Assembly (NCBI GenBank): GCA_965226695.1 | Contig: OZ245405.1 | Span: forward strand, 124,001-188,000 | Origin: CATOSD01 sp965226695 | GTDB taxonomy: Bacteria; Chloroflexota; Dehalococcoidia; Lucifugimonadales; CATOSD01 | Length of the DNA: 64,000 nt | Direction: 5' to 3' | In this document: positions 1-8,383 of the stretch, piece after piece | How positions within the stretch are numbered: position 1 is the stretch's first letter | Layout: every line of letters starts with the position of its first letter | Notes under the pieces: model-generated | Seen by the model: the letters and a program-made list of their open reading frames with translations, nothing else | Database searches by the model: none | What the model was told of the DNA's origin: nothing | Translations under genes and position numbers: made by a program

Positions 1-467
1 GCCTCGCCACAAAGAATATGCCCGAACCGCGGCATATCTATATTTTACAGTCCATTTTGTCCCATGCAAATGTCCGCTACCTGACTGGGAACAGGAAGCA
101 TGCCATTCTGGTAAGCCGACAGCGGCACAGGGATGGTTGACCCCCGTCCGAGACGGGCGCCTCGACAACAGCCGTACCGCCGACTTCCCGCGGTAGCCGG
201 TCACCGCCACCACCTCGTCCGGTATCCTTCCCTGCTCGGTCCTGTCGGCTTTGCGGTGCCTCTCCGACCCTCGCCGTGCCGCCAACCGGACGGCCACAGG
301 CGCGGCTGACACCCCACCGAATCATTGACATGGCGCGCTCCCGCTGGCTATCATGAACTGTGGGCGGAACGCTCCCGCAAGGGATGAGGCGCGCCCGATC
401 CCGGACGCCAAACCGGGGCTATCGCACAAGACCAACCAGAGTGCCGAACAGGCCGGGAGGCTTACAC
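1..467. other. Leading region with no convincing gene
   Basis: I see no gene I can support here. A minus-strand reading frame of 84 codons covers 77-331, but it is Arg/Gly-rich, has no recognisable domain and no good ribosome binding site. The stretch ends in the ribosome binding site of the aldolase gene (GGGAGG at 455-460). Confidence 0.5.
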
Positions 468-1430
468 ATGGCCGAGTACACCAAGGACGAGGCCCTGGAC
501 TGGGCGCGCGAAAACCTCCGCGGACAGTGGACCACCTTGATGACGCCCTTCACTCCGGACGATGAGCTGGACGAGGAGGGGCTACGCGGCAACATTCGGC
601 ACATCCGGCAGCTCGGCACACACGGCGGCGGCTGCACCTGGGGCATGGGCGAGTTCTGGAGCCTGACCCGCGAGGAGCGGATGCGCGTGTTCGACGTGGT
701 GGCCGACGAGGCCGGCGGCGATTGGCCGATCGGCGCGCACGTTACCCACACCGCCTACAAGGAGATGCTCGCGCTCGCCGACCACGCGGAACAGGCCGGG
801 TTCGACCTGCTGATTGCCGCCGCGCCGTACATGGTGACCAAGACCGAGCAGCAGGTTGAGGACTACATAAGACTGCTGGCCGACAACACCCCGCTCGCCA
901 TAATGTTCTACAACTCGCCCCAGTTCGGAATCGTGGTGAGCGCCGAGGGGCTGGAGCGGATCTGCCAGATCCCCAACGTCGTGGGCGTGAAGGAGGCCAG
1001 CTTCAACCAGGCGCTCTCCATCGAGACCCACGTCCGCGTGGGCCGCGACGCCATCATCAGCACGCCCGACGAGTGGATACTCAGCAAGGGCAAGGAGCTG
1101 GGTTTCGAGCAGCAGGTCATGTTCGCCAACACGTCGGACTGGCGCTTCGACCGGCCCGGGCGCAACTACTACGTCCAGTTCATCGACCGCGCCATGCGGG
1201 GCGACCTGGACCTGGAGTTCTACGACGCCCACGTCGCGCCGGTGAAGCAAGTCTCGGACAAGTGGTGGGGCAGGACCGTGCAGAAGTTCGGCGGGGCTCT
1301 GCCTGTGCCCTTGTGCAAGTACTGGGGCGAGCTGATGGGCATGGCGGGAGGCCACGTCCGAGCGCCGCACGGCAACCTGACCGACGAAGAGAAGGAAGAG
1401 CTCAGGGTCGACCTCGAAGGCGTGGTCTAA
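468..1430 (+). CDS. DapA-family (DHDPS/NAL superfamily) aldolase or hydro-lyase
   Basis: A 320-residue TIM-barrel protein of the dihydrodipicolinate synthase/N-acetylneuraminate lyase superfamily, which forms a Schiff base with a 2-oxoacid. The Schiff-base lysine is visible in GVKEAS (Lys175) and the catalytic tyrosine in MFYNSP (Tyr148). Where true DHDPS has GTTGE, this protein reads WGMGE (58-62), so both threonines are absent and lysine biosynthesis is unlikely. A different aldolase or dehydratase substrate is more probable. The frame is open upstream to 360, but ATG 468 has GGGAGG seven bases before it and starts the conserved domain. The MfnB-like gene follows 100 bp downstream in the same direction, separated by a hairpin repeat. 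The substrate cannot be named from sequence. Confidence 0.85.
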   Translation: MAEYTKDEALDWARENLRGQWTTLMTPFTPDDELDEEGLRGNIRHIRQLGTHGGGCTWGMGEFWSLTREERMRVFDVVADEAGGDWPIGAHVTHTAYKEMLALADHAEQAGFDLLIAAAPYMVTKTEQQVEDYIRLLADNTPLAIMFYNSPQFGIVVSAEGLERICQIPNVVGVKEASFNQALSIETHVRVGRDAIISTPDEWILSKGKELGFEQQVMFANTSDWRFDRPGRNYYVQFIDRAMRGDLDLEFYDAHVAPVKQVSDKWWGRTVQKFGGALPVPLCKYWGELMGMAGGHVRAPHGNLTDEEKEELRVDLEGVV

Positions 1431-1433
1431 GTC

Positions 1434-1470
1434 CCTTCCCCCTCAATGGGGGAAGGTTAGGATGGGGGTG
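1434..1470. repeat. Intergenic palindromic repeat, CCCTCTCCC family (divergent copy)
   Basis: Stem CCTTCCCCC (1434-1442) pairs with GGGGGAAGG (1448-1456) and is followed by a G-rich tail ending in GGGGGTG. The layout matches the copies at 8321, 49336, 58073 and 58173: a C-rich stem, a short loop, a G-rich stem and often a GAGGGTG-type tail. It lies just after the aldolase stop codon and may act as a transcript-end structure. Confidence 0.7.
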
Positions 1471-1530
1471 GATGAAAGGCAGTCGCCCGCCGCCTTCAAC
1501 CCGATCTCACACAACAGCCGGGAGAATCAG

Positions 1531-2529
1531 ATGATACTGATGGTTAGCGTCCAGGACCTGGACGAGGCCCTACAGGCCGTCAAGGGCGGCGCGGACATCG
1601 TAGACGTGAAGAACCTGCAAGAGGCGCTGGTCGGCTCGGCTCACCCGCACGTGGTGAAGCAGGTGCGCGAGGCCGTGCCGATGGCGAACCACGCGAGCGT
1701 GACGCTGGGCGTGGTGCCCAACCAGGTCGGCACCGTGGCCATGGCTGTCTACACCGCGGGCGTGCTGCAGGCCACCTCGGTGAAGGTGGGCTTCATGAAC
1801 ACCGAGTACGACGCGGCGGTCGAGACGCTGCTCGCCTCCCGCGAGGCGCTCGAGGGCTTCGACACCAAGCTCATCGGCTCGCTGTTCGCCGACAACCCCC
1901 TGTACGACGGCCTCGACGCGCACCACATGCCGCAGCTCGCCGAGGACGGCAAGTGCGACGGCTGGCTCATCGACACCCTGACCAAGGACGGGCGAAACCT
2001 GTTCGACTTCCTCGCCGAGCCGGAGTTGCGGGCGATGGTGTTCGAGGGCAAGCGGCAGGGCATGAGCACCGCCCTGTCCGGGCATCTGCGCATCGACGAC
2101 CTCGACGAACTCTCGCGCATCAACCCCGACATCGTCGGCGTCCGCGGCGCAGTCTGCGCCCAGGGCGAGCGCACCTCCGGCGTCTACTGGGAAGCGGTGG
2201 CGGAGTTCAAGCGCCAACTCGACATGCGCCAGACGGGCGAGATCGACGTGTTCGCGGCGGCCCCCGCGGCCGCCTCCAACGGCGGCAGCGCGAACGGCGA
2301 CGCCGGCAACGGATGGGTGATCATCGACGGCACGGGGAAGACGTGCGCCGGCATAATCGCCGCGCTCTCCGAGCACATGGCCCAGGACGGCAGCTCGTTC
2401 GTGGAAGTGATAATTCCGGGCGTTCTCAACACCTTCGACGTCATCGAGTGGGCCGAGAACGAAAAGCACAGCATTCTCACCCAGCGCAAGGACCCCGACG
2501 GCGCGCTGAGGATGCTGATTCAGCCGTAG
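1531..2529 (+). CDS. MfnB-like (5-formylfuran-3-yl)methyl phosphate synthase (DUF556) fused to a TusA-like domain
   Basis: A 332-residue protein. Residues 1-235 match MfnB (DUF556), which in methanogens joins two glyceraldehyde-3-phosphates into a furan phosphate for methanofuran. The family's key residues are in place: Asp25 and Lys27 (VDVKN), Lys85 (VKVG), Asp148 and Lys152 (IDTLTKDG), and the VGVRGA phosphate loop near 202-207. After a Gly/Asn/Ala linker (about 241-260), residues 261-332 read as a TusA/SirA-like domain. IIDGTGKTCAG places a cysteine (Cys272) at the position of the TusA CP motif, although the proline is Ala. The tail shows a D-V-I-E-W-A...H-S-I-L pattern followed by an LI-(basic/polar)-P end. 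ATG 1531 has GGAGA five bases upstream. The fusion and the bacterial setting are unusual. The MfnB call is firm; the TusA call rests on motif spacing only. Confidence 0.85.
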   Translation: MILMVSVQDLDEALQAVKGGADIVDVKNLQEALVGSAHPHVVKQVREAVPMANHASVTLGVVPNQVGTVAMAVYTAGVLQATSVKVGFMNTEYDAAVETLLASREALEGFDTKLIGSLFADNPLYDGLDAHHMPQLAEDGKCDGWLIDTLTKDGRNLFDFLAEPELRAMVFEGKRQGMSTALSGHLRIDDLDELSRINPDIVGVRGAVCAQGERTSGVYWEAVAEFKRQLDMRQTGEIDVFAAAPAAASNGGSANGDAGNGWVIIDGTGKTCAGIIAALSEHMAQDGSSFVEVIIPGVLNTFDVIEWAENEKHSILTQRKDPDGALRMLIQP

Positions 2530-2615
2530 CGCGCCGATAGCCGCGCCGTCAATTCAATTGCGCGGGAGACTGGCCCGTGTTAGCATTGGATTCTAGCCTC
2601 AGCTTGGAGCATTGA

Positions 2616-2918
2616 TTGGAAACCGTCTCGAACGTCGCGCTGATACTGGCTATGGCGCGGGACGCCTTGCTCTTTGTCCTGCTGCTGGCGCTGCTCTTGG
2701 GCGCGCTGCTAATCACGCGAAAGGTGGCCGGCCTGCTCAACGAGGCCCAGAAGGTCGTGGCAGACACCAGGAAGATGGTCGAGACGCTGACGGAGAACGT
2801 CGTGCAGCCGGCCGCATCCAACTCCGGCTTGGCGTACGGCGCGGGCAAAGTGGGCGCTTTCATACTCGGCTTGAAGAGGAACAAACGGAAAAAGGGAGAC
2901 AACGACAATGGCAAGTAA
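2616..2918 (+). CDS. Small single-span membrane protein
   Basis: A 100-residue protein starting at TTG 2616 behind TTGGAG. It has one long hydrophobic span (about residues 17-33), then an amphipathic, charged helix (ITRKVAGLLNEAQKVVADT) like DUF948-type proteins, and a very basic tail (KRNKRKKGD). It overlaps the YtxH gene by 11 bp, so the two are probably translated together and act at the membrane. No specific function can be assigned. Confidence 0.7.
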   Translation: METVSNVALILAMARDALLFVLLLALLLGALLITRKVAGLLNEAQKVVADTRKMVETLTENVVQPAASNSGLAYGAGKVGAFILGLKRNKRKKGDNDNGK

Positions 2919-3324
2919 CGATAGTGGTGGCTCGTTCGTCTTGGGCTTTCTGATTGGCGGGCTGGTAGGCGCCGCCGTCGGCCTGCTGATAGCTCCCAAG
3001 TCCGGCCAGGACACCCGCGCGGAGCTGACCGAACGCACCGAGGCCTGGCGCAACCGCGCCGAGGAGATGGCAGCCAACCTCCGCAAGAGAGTCGGCCCCG
3101 CCGTGGACAACGTCCGCGACCGCATGGGCCCCACAATAGACACGGCGCGCGAGCGCATAAACCCGGCGGTGGAGGGCGTGCGCGACAGGGTGTCCCCCAT
3201 CGTGGAGCAGGCCAATACCCGGCTGGGACGCACTAACGCGCAGGATCCGAGCCCTGCCGACGCCGCCCCGGAGGCGACCTCCAAGAACGGCGGCCTCGAC
3301 CAGACCACGGACGAGCGAGCCTAG
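2908..3324 (+). CDS. YtxH-domain envelope/stress protein
   Basis: A 138-residue protein with the YtxH pattern: an N-terminal glycine-rich membrane span (FVLGFLIGGLVGAAVGLLIA, about 10-29) followed at once by PKSGQDTR, then a long amphipathic helical region with 11-residue-like repeats (VRDRMGP, ARERINP, VRDRVSP). YtxH proteins are general-stress membrane proteins of unknown biochemistry. ATG 2908 has GGGAG upstream and lies within the end of the preceding small membrane gene. A strong hairpin follows at 3354. Confidence 0.85.
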   Translation: MASNDSGGSFVLGFLIGGLVGAAVGLLIAPKSGQDTRAELTERTEAWRNRAEEMAANLRKRVGPAVDNVRDRMGPTIDTARERINPAVEGVRDRVSPIVEQANTRLGRTNAQDPSPADAAPEATSKNGGLDQTTDERA

Positions 3325-3353
3325 CACATCGCAACCCGCAGCTAATCATTGCC

Positions 3354-3382
3354 AGGGCCCCACGTGTCGAGCGTGGGGCCCT
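3354..3382 (+). terminator. Hairpin, probable terminator after the ytxH-like gene
   Basis: A perfect 11-bp stem, AGGGCCCCACG (3354-3364) and CGTGGGGCCCT (3372-3382), with a 7-base loop. The downstream T tract is poor (AGTGTTG), so intrinsic termination may be inefficient. It lies between two genes on the same strand, about 30 bp after a stop codon. Confidence 0.6.
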
Positions 3383-3518
3383 AGTGTTGCGCCCGGTCAG
3401 GCCCCCGCGGGGCCCCGGACGCGCGGGGGCGCGCGGCGGCCTCTTGCGACACCCAGGGGCGTGGCCTAGAATCTCCCCCAGGGCAGAGCATGAACAAGAG
3501 GGTTGTTGGGAGGACGCC

Positions 3519-4352
3519 ATGACTACACGGCTGGCATACCTCGGACCTGCGGGAAGCTACGCCGAGCAGGCGGCGGTCGACTACGACGCCACCGCCCGGC
3601 TGGTGCCGTTCGTGTCCATCCCGGCGGTCGCGTCAGCGGTGAGGTCCGGGCTGGCCGACGAGGGCGTGGTGCCTATCGAGAATTCGCTGGAGGGATCGGT
3701 CACCTTCACGCTGGACCTGCTGATCGGCGAGACCGACCTGTTCGTGCGCAACGAGCTGGTGATACCCATTGACCATTGCCTGGTGGTTGTCGCCGGCACG
3801 GACGTGGAAGCGATCCGGGCGGTCTACTCGCACCCCCAGGCTCTGGCGCAATGCCGCTCGTTCCTGGACAGATGTTTCCCGGCGGCGGAGCAGATGGCGT
3901 CCCTGAGCACCTCAGCGGCGGTCGAGCAGATGCGGAGCAGCGACGTGCCCGCGGCGGCGATCGCCAACCGCAGGGCAGCCTCGCTTTACGACGCCCAGAT
4001 CATTGCCACCGGCATACAGGACAGGCCCAACAACCAGACCAGGTTCGTGATCCTGGCGCCGTCAGACCACGCCCCCACCGGACGAGACAAGACGGCGATA
4101 TGCTTTTCGTTCGACGAGGACTCGCCGGGAATGATGTACTCGGTGCTCTACGAGATAGCCAAGCGGCAGATCAACATGACCAAGATAGAGTCACGGCCCA
4201 CCGGCGAGACGCTGGGGCGCTACATCTTTCTGATCGACATCGAGGGGCACAGGGAGGACGCGATAGTGAAGGACGCCCTCAGCGAGATACGGTCGCAGGT
4301 GTCGATGTTCAGGATATTCGGGTCGTACCCCACCACGCCGCCATCGGCATAG
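3519..4352 (+). CDS. pheA: Prephenate dehydratase
   Basis: A 277-residue monofunctional prephenate dehydratase that decarboxylates and dehydrates prephenate to phenylpyruvate for phenylalanine synthesis in the cytosol. The PDT domain starts with YLGPAGSYAEQA and holds PIENSLEGSV (52-61) and the catalytic NQTRF (172-176). A C-terminal ACT domain (about 191-268) holds ESRP (224-227), the phenylalanine-binding motif, so feedback inhibition is expected. There is no chorismate mutase domain. An open frame extends upstream, but ATG 3519 with GGGAGG just before it is the clear start. The gene converges on the potassium-uptake genes. Confidence 0.95.
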   Translation: MTTRLAYLGPAGSYAEQAAVDYDATARLVPFVSIPAVASAVRSGLADEGVVPIENSLEGSVTFTLDLLIGETDLFVRNELVIPIDHCLVVVAGTDVEAIRAVYSHPQALAQCRSFLDRCFPAAEQMASLSTSAAVEQMRSSDVPAAAIANRRAASLYDAQIIATGIQDRPNNQTRFVILAPSDHAPTGRDKTAICFSFDEDSPGMMYSVLYEIAKRQINMTKIESRPTGETLGRYIFLIDIEGHREDAIVKDALSEIRSQVSMFRIFGSYPTTPPSA

Positions 4353-4372
4353 CGGCCTCGTCCCGCCTGGAA

Positions 4373-5038
4373 CTACTCCTCGGCGCTCTCCAGCCTCTCC
4401 ACCAGATCGTCCCGGCCCGCGAGCAGCAGCCAGTCGCCGCGCTTGAACTTGTCGCCCTGTTCCGGATGCAAATTCACGCGGTCGCCACGCTGGATGGCGA
4501 GCAGCGAAAGGCCGTTCTTGTCCCTCGGGTCCGAAAACCCGACCTCTTTCAGCGTCATGTTCAGGAACCTGTCCGGCACTCGCAGCTTGCTGACGCCGAC
4601 CCTGGGCGTCAGCTCCAGGTACTCCGTAACGTTGGGGTTGAACAGGCTGTGCGCCAGCCGAACGCCCATTTCGGACTCGACCTCGACAACCTTGTCTACG
4701 CCTATGCGCTCCAGCGTGTTGGCGTGCAGCTCGTTGTGCGCCCGCGACACGACGTAGGGCACGCCTAGCGTCTTGAGCAGCACCGAGGTCATCACGCTGG
4801 ACATGATGTCGAGCCCGATGGCGACGATCGCCGCGTCGTAGTCAACCACGCCGAGCTCGCGCAGGACGTGCTCGTTGGTGGCATCGCCAGAGAGCGCGTG
4901 CGTCGTCTGACCCATCACCTCCTGCACCCGCACCTCGTCCTTGTCCATCGCCAGAACGTCGTGGCCGAGGTTGTACAGCTTTCGGGTAACCGCCGAGCCA
5001 AACCGGCCCAGCCCAATTACGATCACTTGTCTTTTCAT
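4373..5038 (-). CDS. ktrA: Potassium uptake regulatory subunit, TrkA/KtrA type
   Basis: A 221-residue cytosolic gating subunit. The RCK_N domain has the dinucleotide-binding GLGRFG motif (9-14) and an acidic residue ending strand 2 (MDKDE). An RCK_C domain follows (about 135-221). It would bind NAD(H) or ATP and gate the membrane subunit encoded 73 bp upstream on the same strand. ATG at 5038 is preceded by GGGAGAG; a longer frame to 5107 lacks such a site. The length fits KtrA/KtrC rather than the double-length TrkA. Confidence 0.92.
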   Translation of the reverse strand: MKRQVIVIGLGRFGSAVTRKLYNLGHDVLAMDKDEVRVQEVMGQTTHALSGDATNEHVLRELGVVDYDAAIVAIGLDIMSSVMTSVLLKTLGVPYVVSRAHNELHANTLERIGVDKVVEVESEMGVRLAHSLFNPNVTEYLELTPRVGVSKLRVPDRFLNMTLKEVGFSDPRDKNGLSLLAIQRGDRVNLHPEQGDKFKRGDWLLLAGRDDLVERLESAEE

Positions 5039-5111
5039 ATCGTCTCTCCCCGCGCAATTCGCGCGCAGGCCTGGGAATAGCCCGGTGAAGTGCGGCCAGC
5101 ACCACACCTGC

Positions 5112-6485
5112 TCAACCTATTGTAACCCGTTCCTGGGCGTACCGGTACACCTCTACGTCCGTTCGCTGGCCCAGTGCGAGCCCCAACGTTACCGGGCCGA
5201 CCCTGCCGACGAACATCGCTCCTATCAGGATAAACTGCCCCCACGTTGAGACAATCGGGGTAATTCCCCGGCTCAGCCCCACCGTTCCCGCCGCCGAGAA
5301 GCTTTCGAACAGCAGGTTGAGGAAGGGCAGGCCGCTTTCGGTCACGCTGAGCAACATCGTGCACAGGAAGACGAACCCGACGGAAAACAGGCCGATGGCC
5401 ATCGCCTGCTGGATCTGCGACCGGGGCACCTCGCGCCTGAATGCCGATGCCCGCTCCCTGCCCCTTATCATAGCGAGCAGCGTGAGCACGATGATCGCGA
5501 AGGCATTGACCTTTATGCCGCCCGCGACCGAGCCGGTCGCGCCGCCTATCAGCATCAGCCCGCAGAACGTGAGCGAGGTGTACTCCCTCGTCTCGCCGAA
5601 CTCCACGGTGCTGAAGCCGGCGGTGCGGCCGCTGGTGGACTCGAACGCCGAAACCAGCAGCTTCTCCCCGACCGGCAGCTCGCCTATGGTGTTCGGGTTA
5701 TCGTGCTCGAACAGCAGGAACATGGCGCAGCCGAACAGCAGCAGCGCTCCGGTGACTATCAGCACGAACTTGGTGTTGAGCGCGAACAGCGAAAACCTGC
5801 GCGTGAGCACCATGTCGGCCATGGTGGCGTAGCCGATGCTGCCCAGCAGGATAAGCCCGGCCATAATGCCCAAAACCGCCGCGTCGTCTCTGTAGGCCGA
5901 GAGGGCGTCGGGGTTGGTCAGCGACATGAATCCGGCGTTGTTGAAGCTGGAGATCGAAAGGAAGGCGGCGTGCCACATGGCCTCCTCTTGTGGCATCACG
6001 AACCAGAACCGGGCCAGGAGGGCGCCGAATCCCAGCAGCTGAATCAACGTCGCCAGAATGACCACGCCGACGGTGAGCCTCACCAGCCCACCAAGACGGT
6101 TGACGCCCAGGCTCTCCCTGACCAGAAGGCGCTGCGTGAGTGTGAGCCGCTGCCCGATGAGGATGAGCATGAACGTCGCGACGGTCATGAAGCCCAGCCC
6201 GCCCACGTACACCAACGCGATGACGATTATCTGGCCCACGCTGGTCCAATAGGTGGGCGTGTCCTGAACTACGAGGCCGGTAACCGCGACGGCGGACGTT
6301 GCCGTGAAGAAGGCGTCCATGAAGGGCGTGAAGCCCTCGCCGTGTTGTGTGGCCGGCAGCATGAGCAGCGCGGTCCCGACCGCGATGAGGCCCGCGAAGA
6401 TGTATACGAGGATGAGTGGCGAGGCCGACGCCCGGGACTGGCGCCTGCGCCAGGCGGTCATCATGCGCCGCCGGCGACTTGGCAT
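5112..6485 (-). CDS. ktrB: Potassium transporter membrane subunit, KtrB/TrkH type
   Basis: A 457-residue membrane protein with the four M1-P-M2 repeats of the TrkH/KtrB superfamily. Each pore loop shows its filter glycine: AVTGLVV, FNNAGF, RTAGFS and GTVGLSRG. The N-terminus is basic (MPSRRRRMM). It takes up K+ (possibly with Na+ coupling) together with the RCK subunit encoded next. The start is uncertain: ATG codons at residues 8 and 9 are alternatives, and no candidate has a strong ribosome binding site. Confidence 0.93.
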   Translation of the reverse strand: MPSRRRRMMTAWRRRQSRASASPLILVYIFAGLIAVGTALLMLPATQHGEGFTPFMDAFFTATSAVAVTGLVVQDTPTYWTSVGQIIVIALVYVGGLGFMTVATFMLILIGQRLTLTQRLLVRESLGVNRLGGLVRLTVGVVILATLIQLLGFGALLARFWFVMPQEEAMWHAAFLSISSFNNAGFMSLTNPDALSAYRDDAAVLGIMAGLILLGSIGYATMADMVLTRRFSLFALNTKFVLIVTGALLLFGCAMFLLFEHDNPNTIGELPVGEKLLVSAFESTSGRTAGFSTVEFGETREYTSLTFCGLMLIGGATGSVAGGIKVNAFAIIVLTLLAMIRGRERASAFRREVPRSQIQQAMAIGLFSVGFVFLCTMLLSVTESGLPFLNLLFESFSAAGTVGLSRGITPIVSTWGQFILIGAMFVGRVGPVTLGLALGQRTDVEVYRYAQERVTIG

Positions 6486-6907
6486 TGGCGAGGGTGGCCG
6501 GCACCCCCTTCGCCAGGCTTGGGCCTGCGGTCGACTTGCGACATACCCTTGCAGCGTCCTCTCAGCGGGCGACTTTCATTCGGATTTTATGAACGGGTCT
6601 TAGAAATGTCAATCAGCCTGGATTCCGGCTCGGGGGCCGGAATGACGAGGCGGGGGCTGGAATGACGAGACCGCGGCACTTCTGGCTGATTTGAAACTGA
6701 CTCCAGCTTGCGCCTGCAATGGAGCGGGGCGTAAACTCACACGCTGAACTGTTGCGGCATCCGGTCACGCCGGACGAAGCGCGGGGCAATTGGAGACGGG
6801 GTATTTCGTGAATCTCCAGACGACCAGATCGGGGCTTGTCGGACGCCTGACGGCGGGCCTGTGGGATCGCAAGGCGCGAGGCAGGACTGGACAGTACCTG
6901 TTTCAGA
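6486..6907. other. Intergenic region with a GATTCCGGCT-type repeat
   Basis: A 422-bp gene-free gap between divergent genes. At 6621-6647 there is a palindromic repeat (GATTCCGGCT ... GCCGGAATGACG), followed by a partial second copy of the right half near 6652-6669. The same element occurs in reverse inside the SecA-like gene at 23834-23860. I found no convincing promoter. Confidence 0.6.
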
Positions 6908-7354
6908 GTGGACTTGCCGCTCTCTCTGGTCGTGATACTGCTGATTGAGGACGCGCTGCTGCGCGCCGCCATAGTCGTCGCCGTCGGCTCGACCGTCTTC
7001 ATAGTCTTCGTCATCCCCAACAGCGTTGCCGCCACACCGCGCAAGGTCATCGGCGGCCACGTGGTGGCCGTGGTGTGCGGCAGCGCCATCGCGTTGCTGC
7101 TGCAAGTCCCCGCGCTGGAGGTCCTGGCCGAGAATCACCACTTCGTCCGCGACGTCGCCGCAGCCGTCGCGGTGGGAGCCAGCATCTTGCTGATGGTGTA
7201 TACGAACGCCGAGCACCCGCCCGCGGCGGGCGCCGCCCTGGGGTTGGTCATTCCGGGTTGGTCGGCGTCCGCGGTGGCCTTCATTTTGTTAAGCGCGGTG
7301 GCGCGCAGCATCATCCGGGTGCTGCTGCGCCCAAAGATGATCAACCTTCTCTAA
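6908..7354 (+). CDS. HPP-family integral membrane protein
   Basis: A 148-residue protein with about four membrane spans and the hallmark NAEHPPAAGAALG segment (about 101-113) that names the HPP family, plus the conserved PNSVAATPRKVIGGH region. Some HPP proteins carry nitrite across plastid membranes, but most are uncharacterised. This copy lacks the CBS domains some relatives have. The start is weakly supported: GTG 6908 or TTG 6914, neither with a clear ribosome binding site. The frame is open upstream to a stop at 6848. Confidence 0.85.
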   Translation: MDLPLSLVVILLIEDALLRAAIVVAVGSTVFIVFVIPNSVAATPRKVIGGHVVAVVCGSAIALLLQVPALEVLAENHHFVRDVAAAVAVGASILLMVYTNAEHPPAAGAALGLVIPGWSASAVAFILLSAVARSIIRVLLRPKMINLL

Positions 7355-7380
7355 CACGGCCCGCGAGGATGGCTCATGGG

Positions 7381-8304
7381 ATGAGGATACTGGTTACGGG
7401 CGCCGCCGGGTTCATAGGTTCGCACCTGGTGGACGCGCTCGTCGACGACGGCCATTCGGTAGCCGCGCTGGACGACTTTTCCGCCGGCAGGGAGGAGCAC
7501 CTCAACCCCAAGGCGCGGATGTACCCGGCGAGCGTAACCGACGCTGAGGCGCTGGACGGCGTGTTCGAGCGCGAAAGGCCGCAGGTGGTCTATCATCTGG
7601 CAGCCCAGACCAGCGTTCGGCGCTCCATGGCGACGCCGTCGTTCGACGCGAACGTGAACGTGCTCGGATCTATCAACTCGCTCCAGAGCGCCGTCAATCA
7701 CGGCGCCGAGCGGATCGTGTTCTCCTCGACGTGCGCCGTCTACTCGGAGCCGCACTACCTGCCGGTGCGCGAAGACCACCCCGTGCGGCCTCAGTCGGCC
7801 TACGGCATGGCCAAGCTGTCGGTAGAAGGCTACCTCCGCTTCTATGCCGACGTGTACGGTCTGCGGTACAAGATTCTGCGTTACGGCAACGTGTACGGCC
7901 CCCGGCAGGACCCGCACGGCGAGGCGGGAGTGGTGGCGATATTCGCGAACCAGATGCTTGACGGTGCGCAGCCGACGATATTCGGCGACGGCTCCAAGAC
8001 GCGCGACTACGTGTACGTCGACGACGTCGTATCGGCCAACCTGTTGGCTCTGGCGCCTCGCGGCGACAACCAGGCGTACAACGTCGCTCGCGGAGTAGAG
8101 ACCACGGACCTGGAGATATTCGACGCGGTGCGCGCCGCCTCGGGCGTGAGCGTGGAACCCGCCTACCGGGACAAGCGGCCCGGCGAGGCCGACCGCATTG
8201 CGCTGGACTGCTCCAAGGCGAGGCGCATCCTGGGATGGACTCCAAAGATGGGCCTCGCCGAAGGCGTCGCGCTCGAGGTGGAGCACATACGCAGTCGCCG
8301 CTAG
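7381..8304 (+). CDS. NAD-dependent sugar epimerase/dehydratase (GalE-like extended SDR)
   Basis: A 307-residue extended SDR. It has the NAD-binding GAAGFIG motif (8-14), an FSST segment (115-117 region), the catalytic Tyr141/Lys145 pair (YGMAK), and the GDGSKTRDYVYVDD region typical of UDP-glucose 4-epimerase-like enzymes. It probably makes or interconverts a nucleotide sugar for surface polysaccharide. ATG 7381 begins the canonical MRILVTG strand. An in-frame ATG four codons earlier (7369) is less likely because GAGG touches it directly. The exact sugar substrate is not determinable. Confidence 0.88.
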   Translation: MRILVTGAAGFIGSHLVDALVDDGHSVAALDDFSAGREEHLNPKARMYPASVTDAEALDGVFERERPQVVYHLAAQTSVRRSMATPSFDANVNVLGSINSLQSAVNHGAERIVFSSTCAVYSEPHYLPVREDHPVRPQSAYGMAKLSVEGYLRFYADVYGLRYKILRYGNVYGPRQDPHGEAGVVAIFANQMLDGAQPTIFGDGSKTRDYVYVDDVVSANLLALAPRGDNQAYNVARGVETTDLEIFDAVRAASGVSVEPAYRDKRPGEADRIALDCSKARRILGWTPKMGLAEGVALEVEHIRSRR

Positions 8305-8320
8305 CCCCGTCTTCAGAGTC

Positions 8321-8349
8321 CCCTCTCCCTTGAGGGAGAGGGTGAGGGT
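8321..8349. repeat. Intergenic palindromic repeat, CCCTCTCCC family
   Basis: A perfect stem, CCCTCTCCC (8321-8329) and GGGAGAGGG (8334-8342), with loop TTGA and the tail TGAGGGT. It lies between the convergent epimerase and SDR genes, where it could end transcription in both directions. Confidence 0.8.
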
Positions 8350-8383
8350 GACGAGGCCCGCAGGAAACGGCCCCTTTGGCGGC

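Noticed and set aside
77..331. An 84-codon minus-strand frame
   Set aside because: No ribosome binding site and a low-complexity translation.
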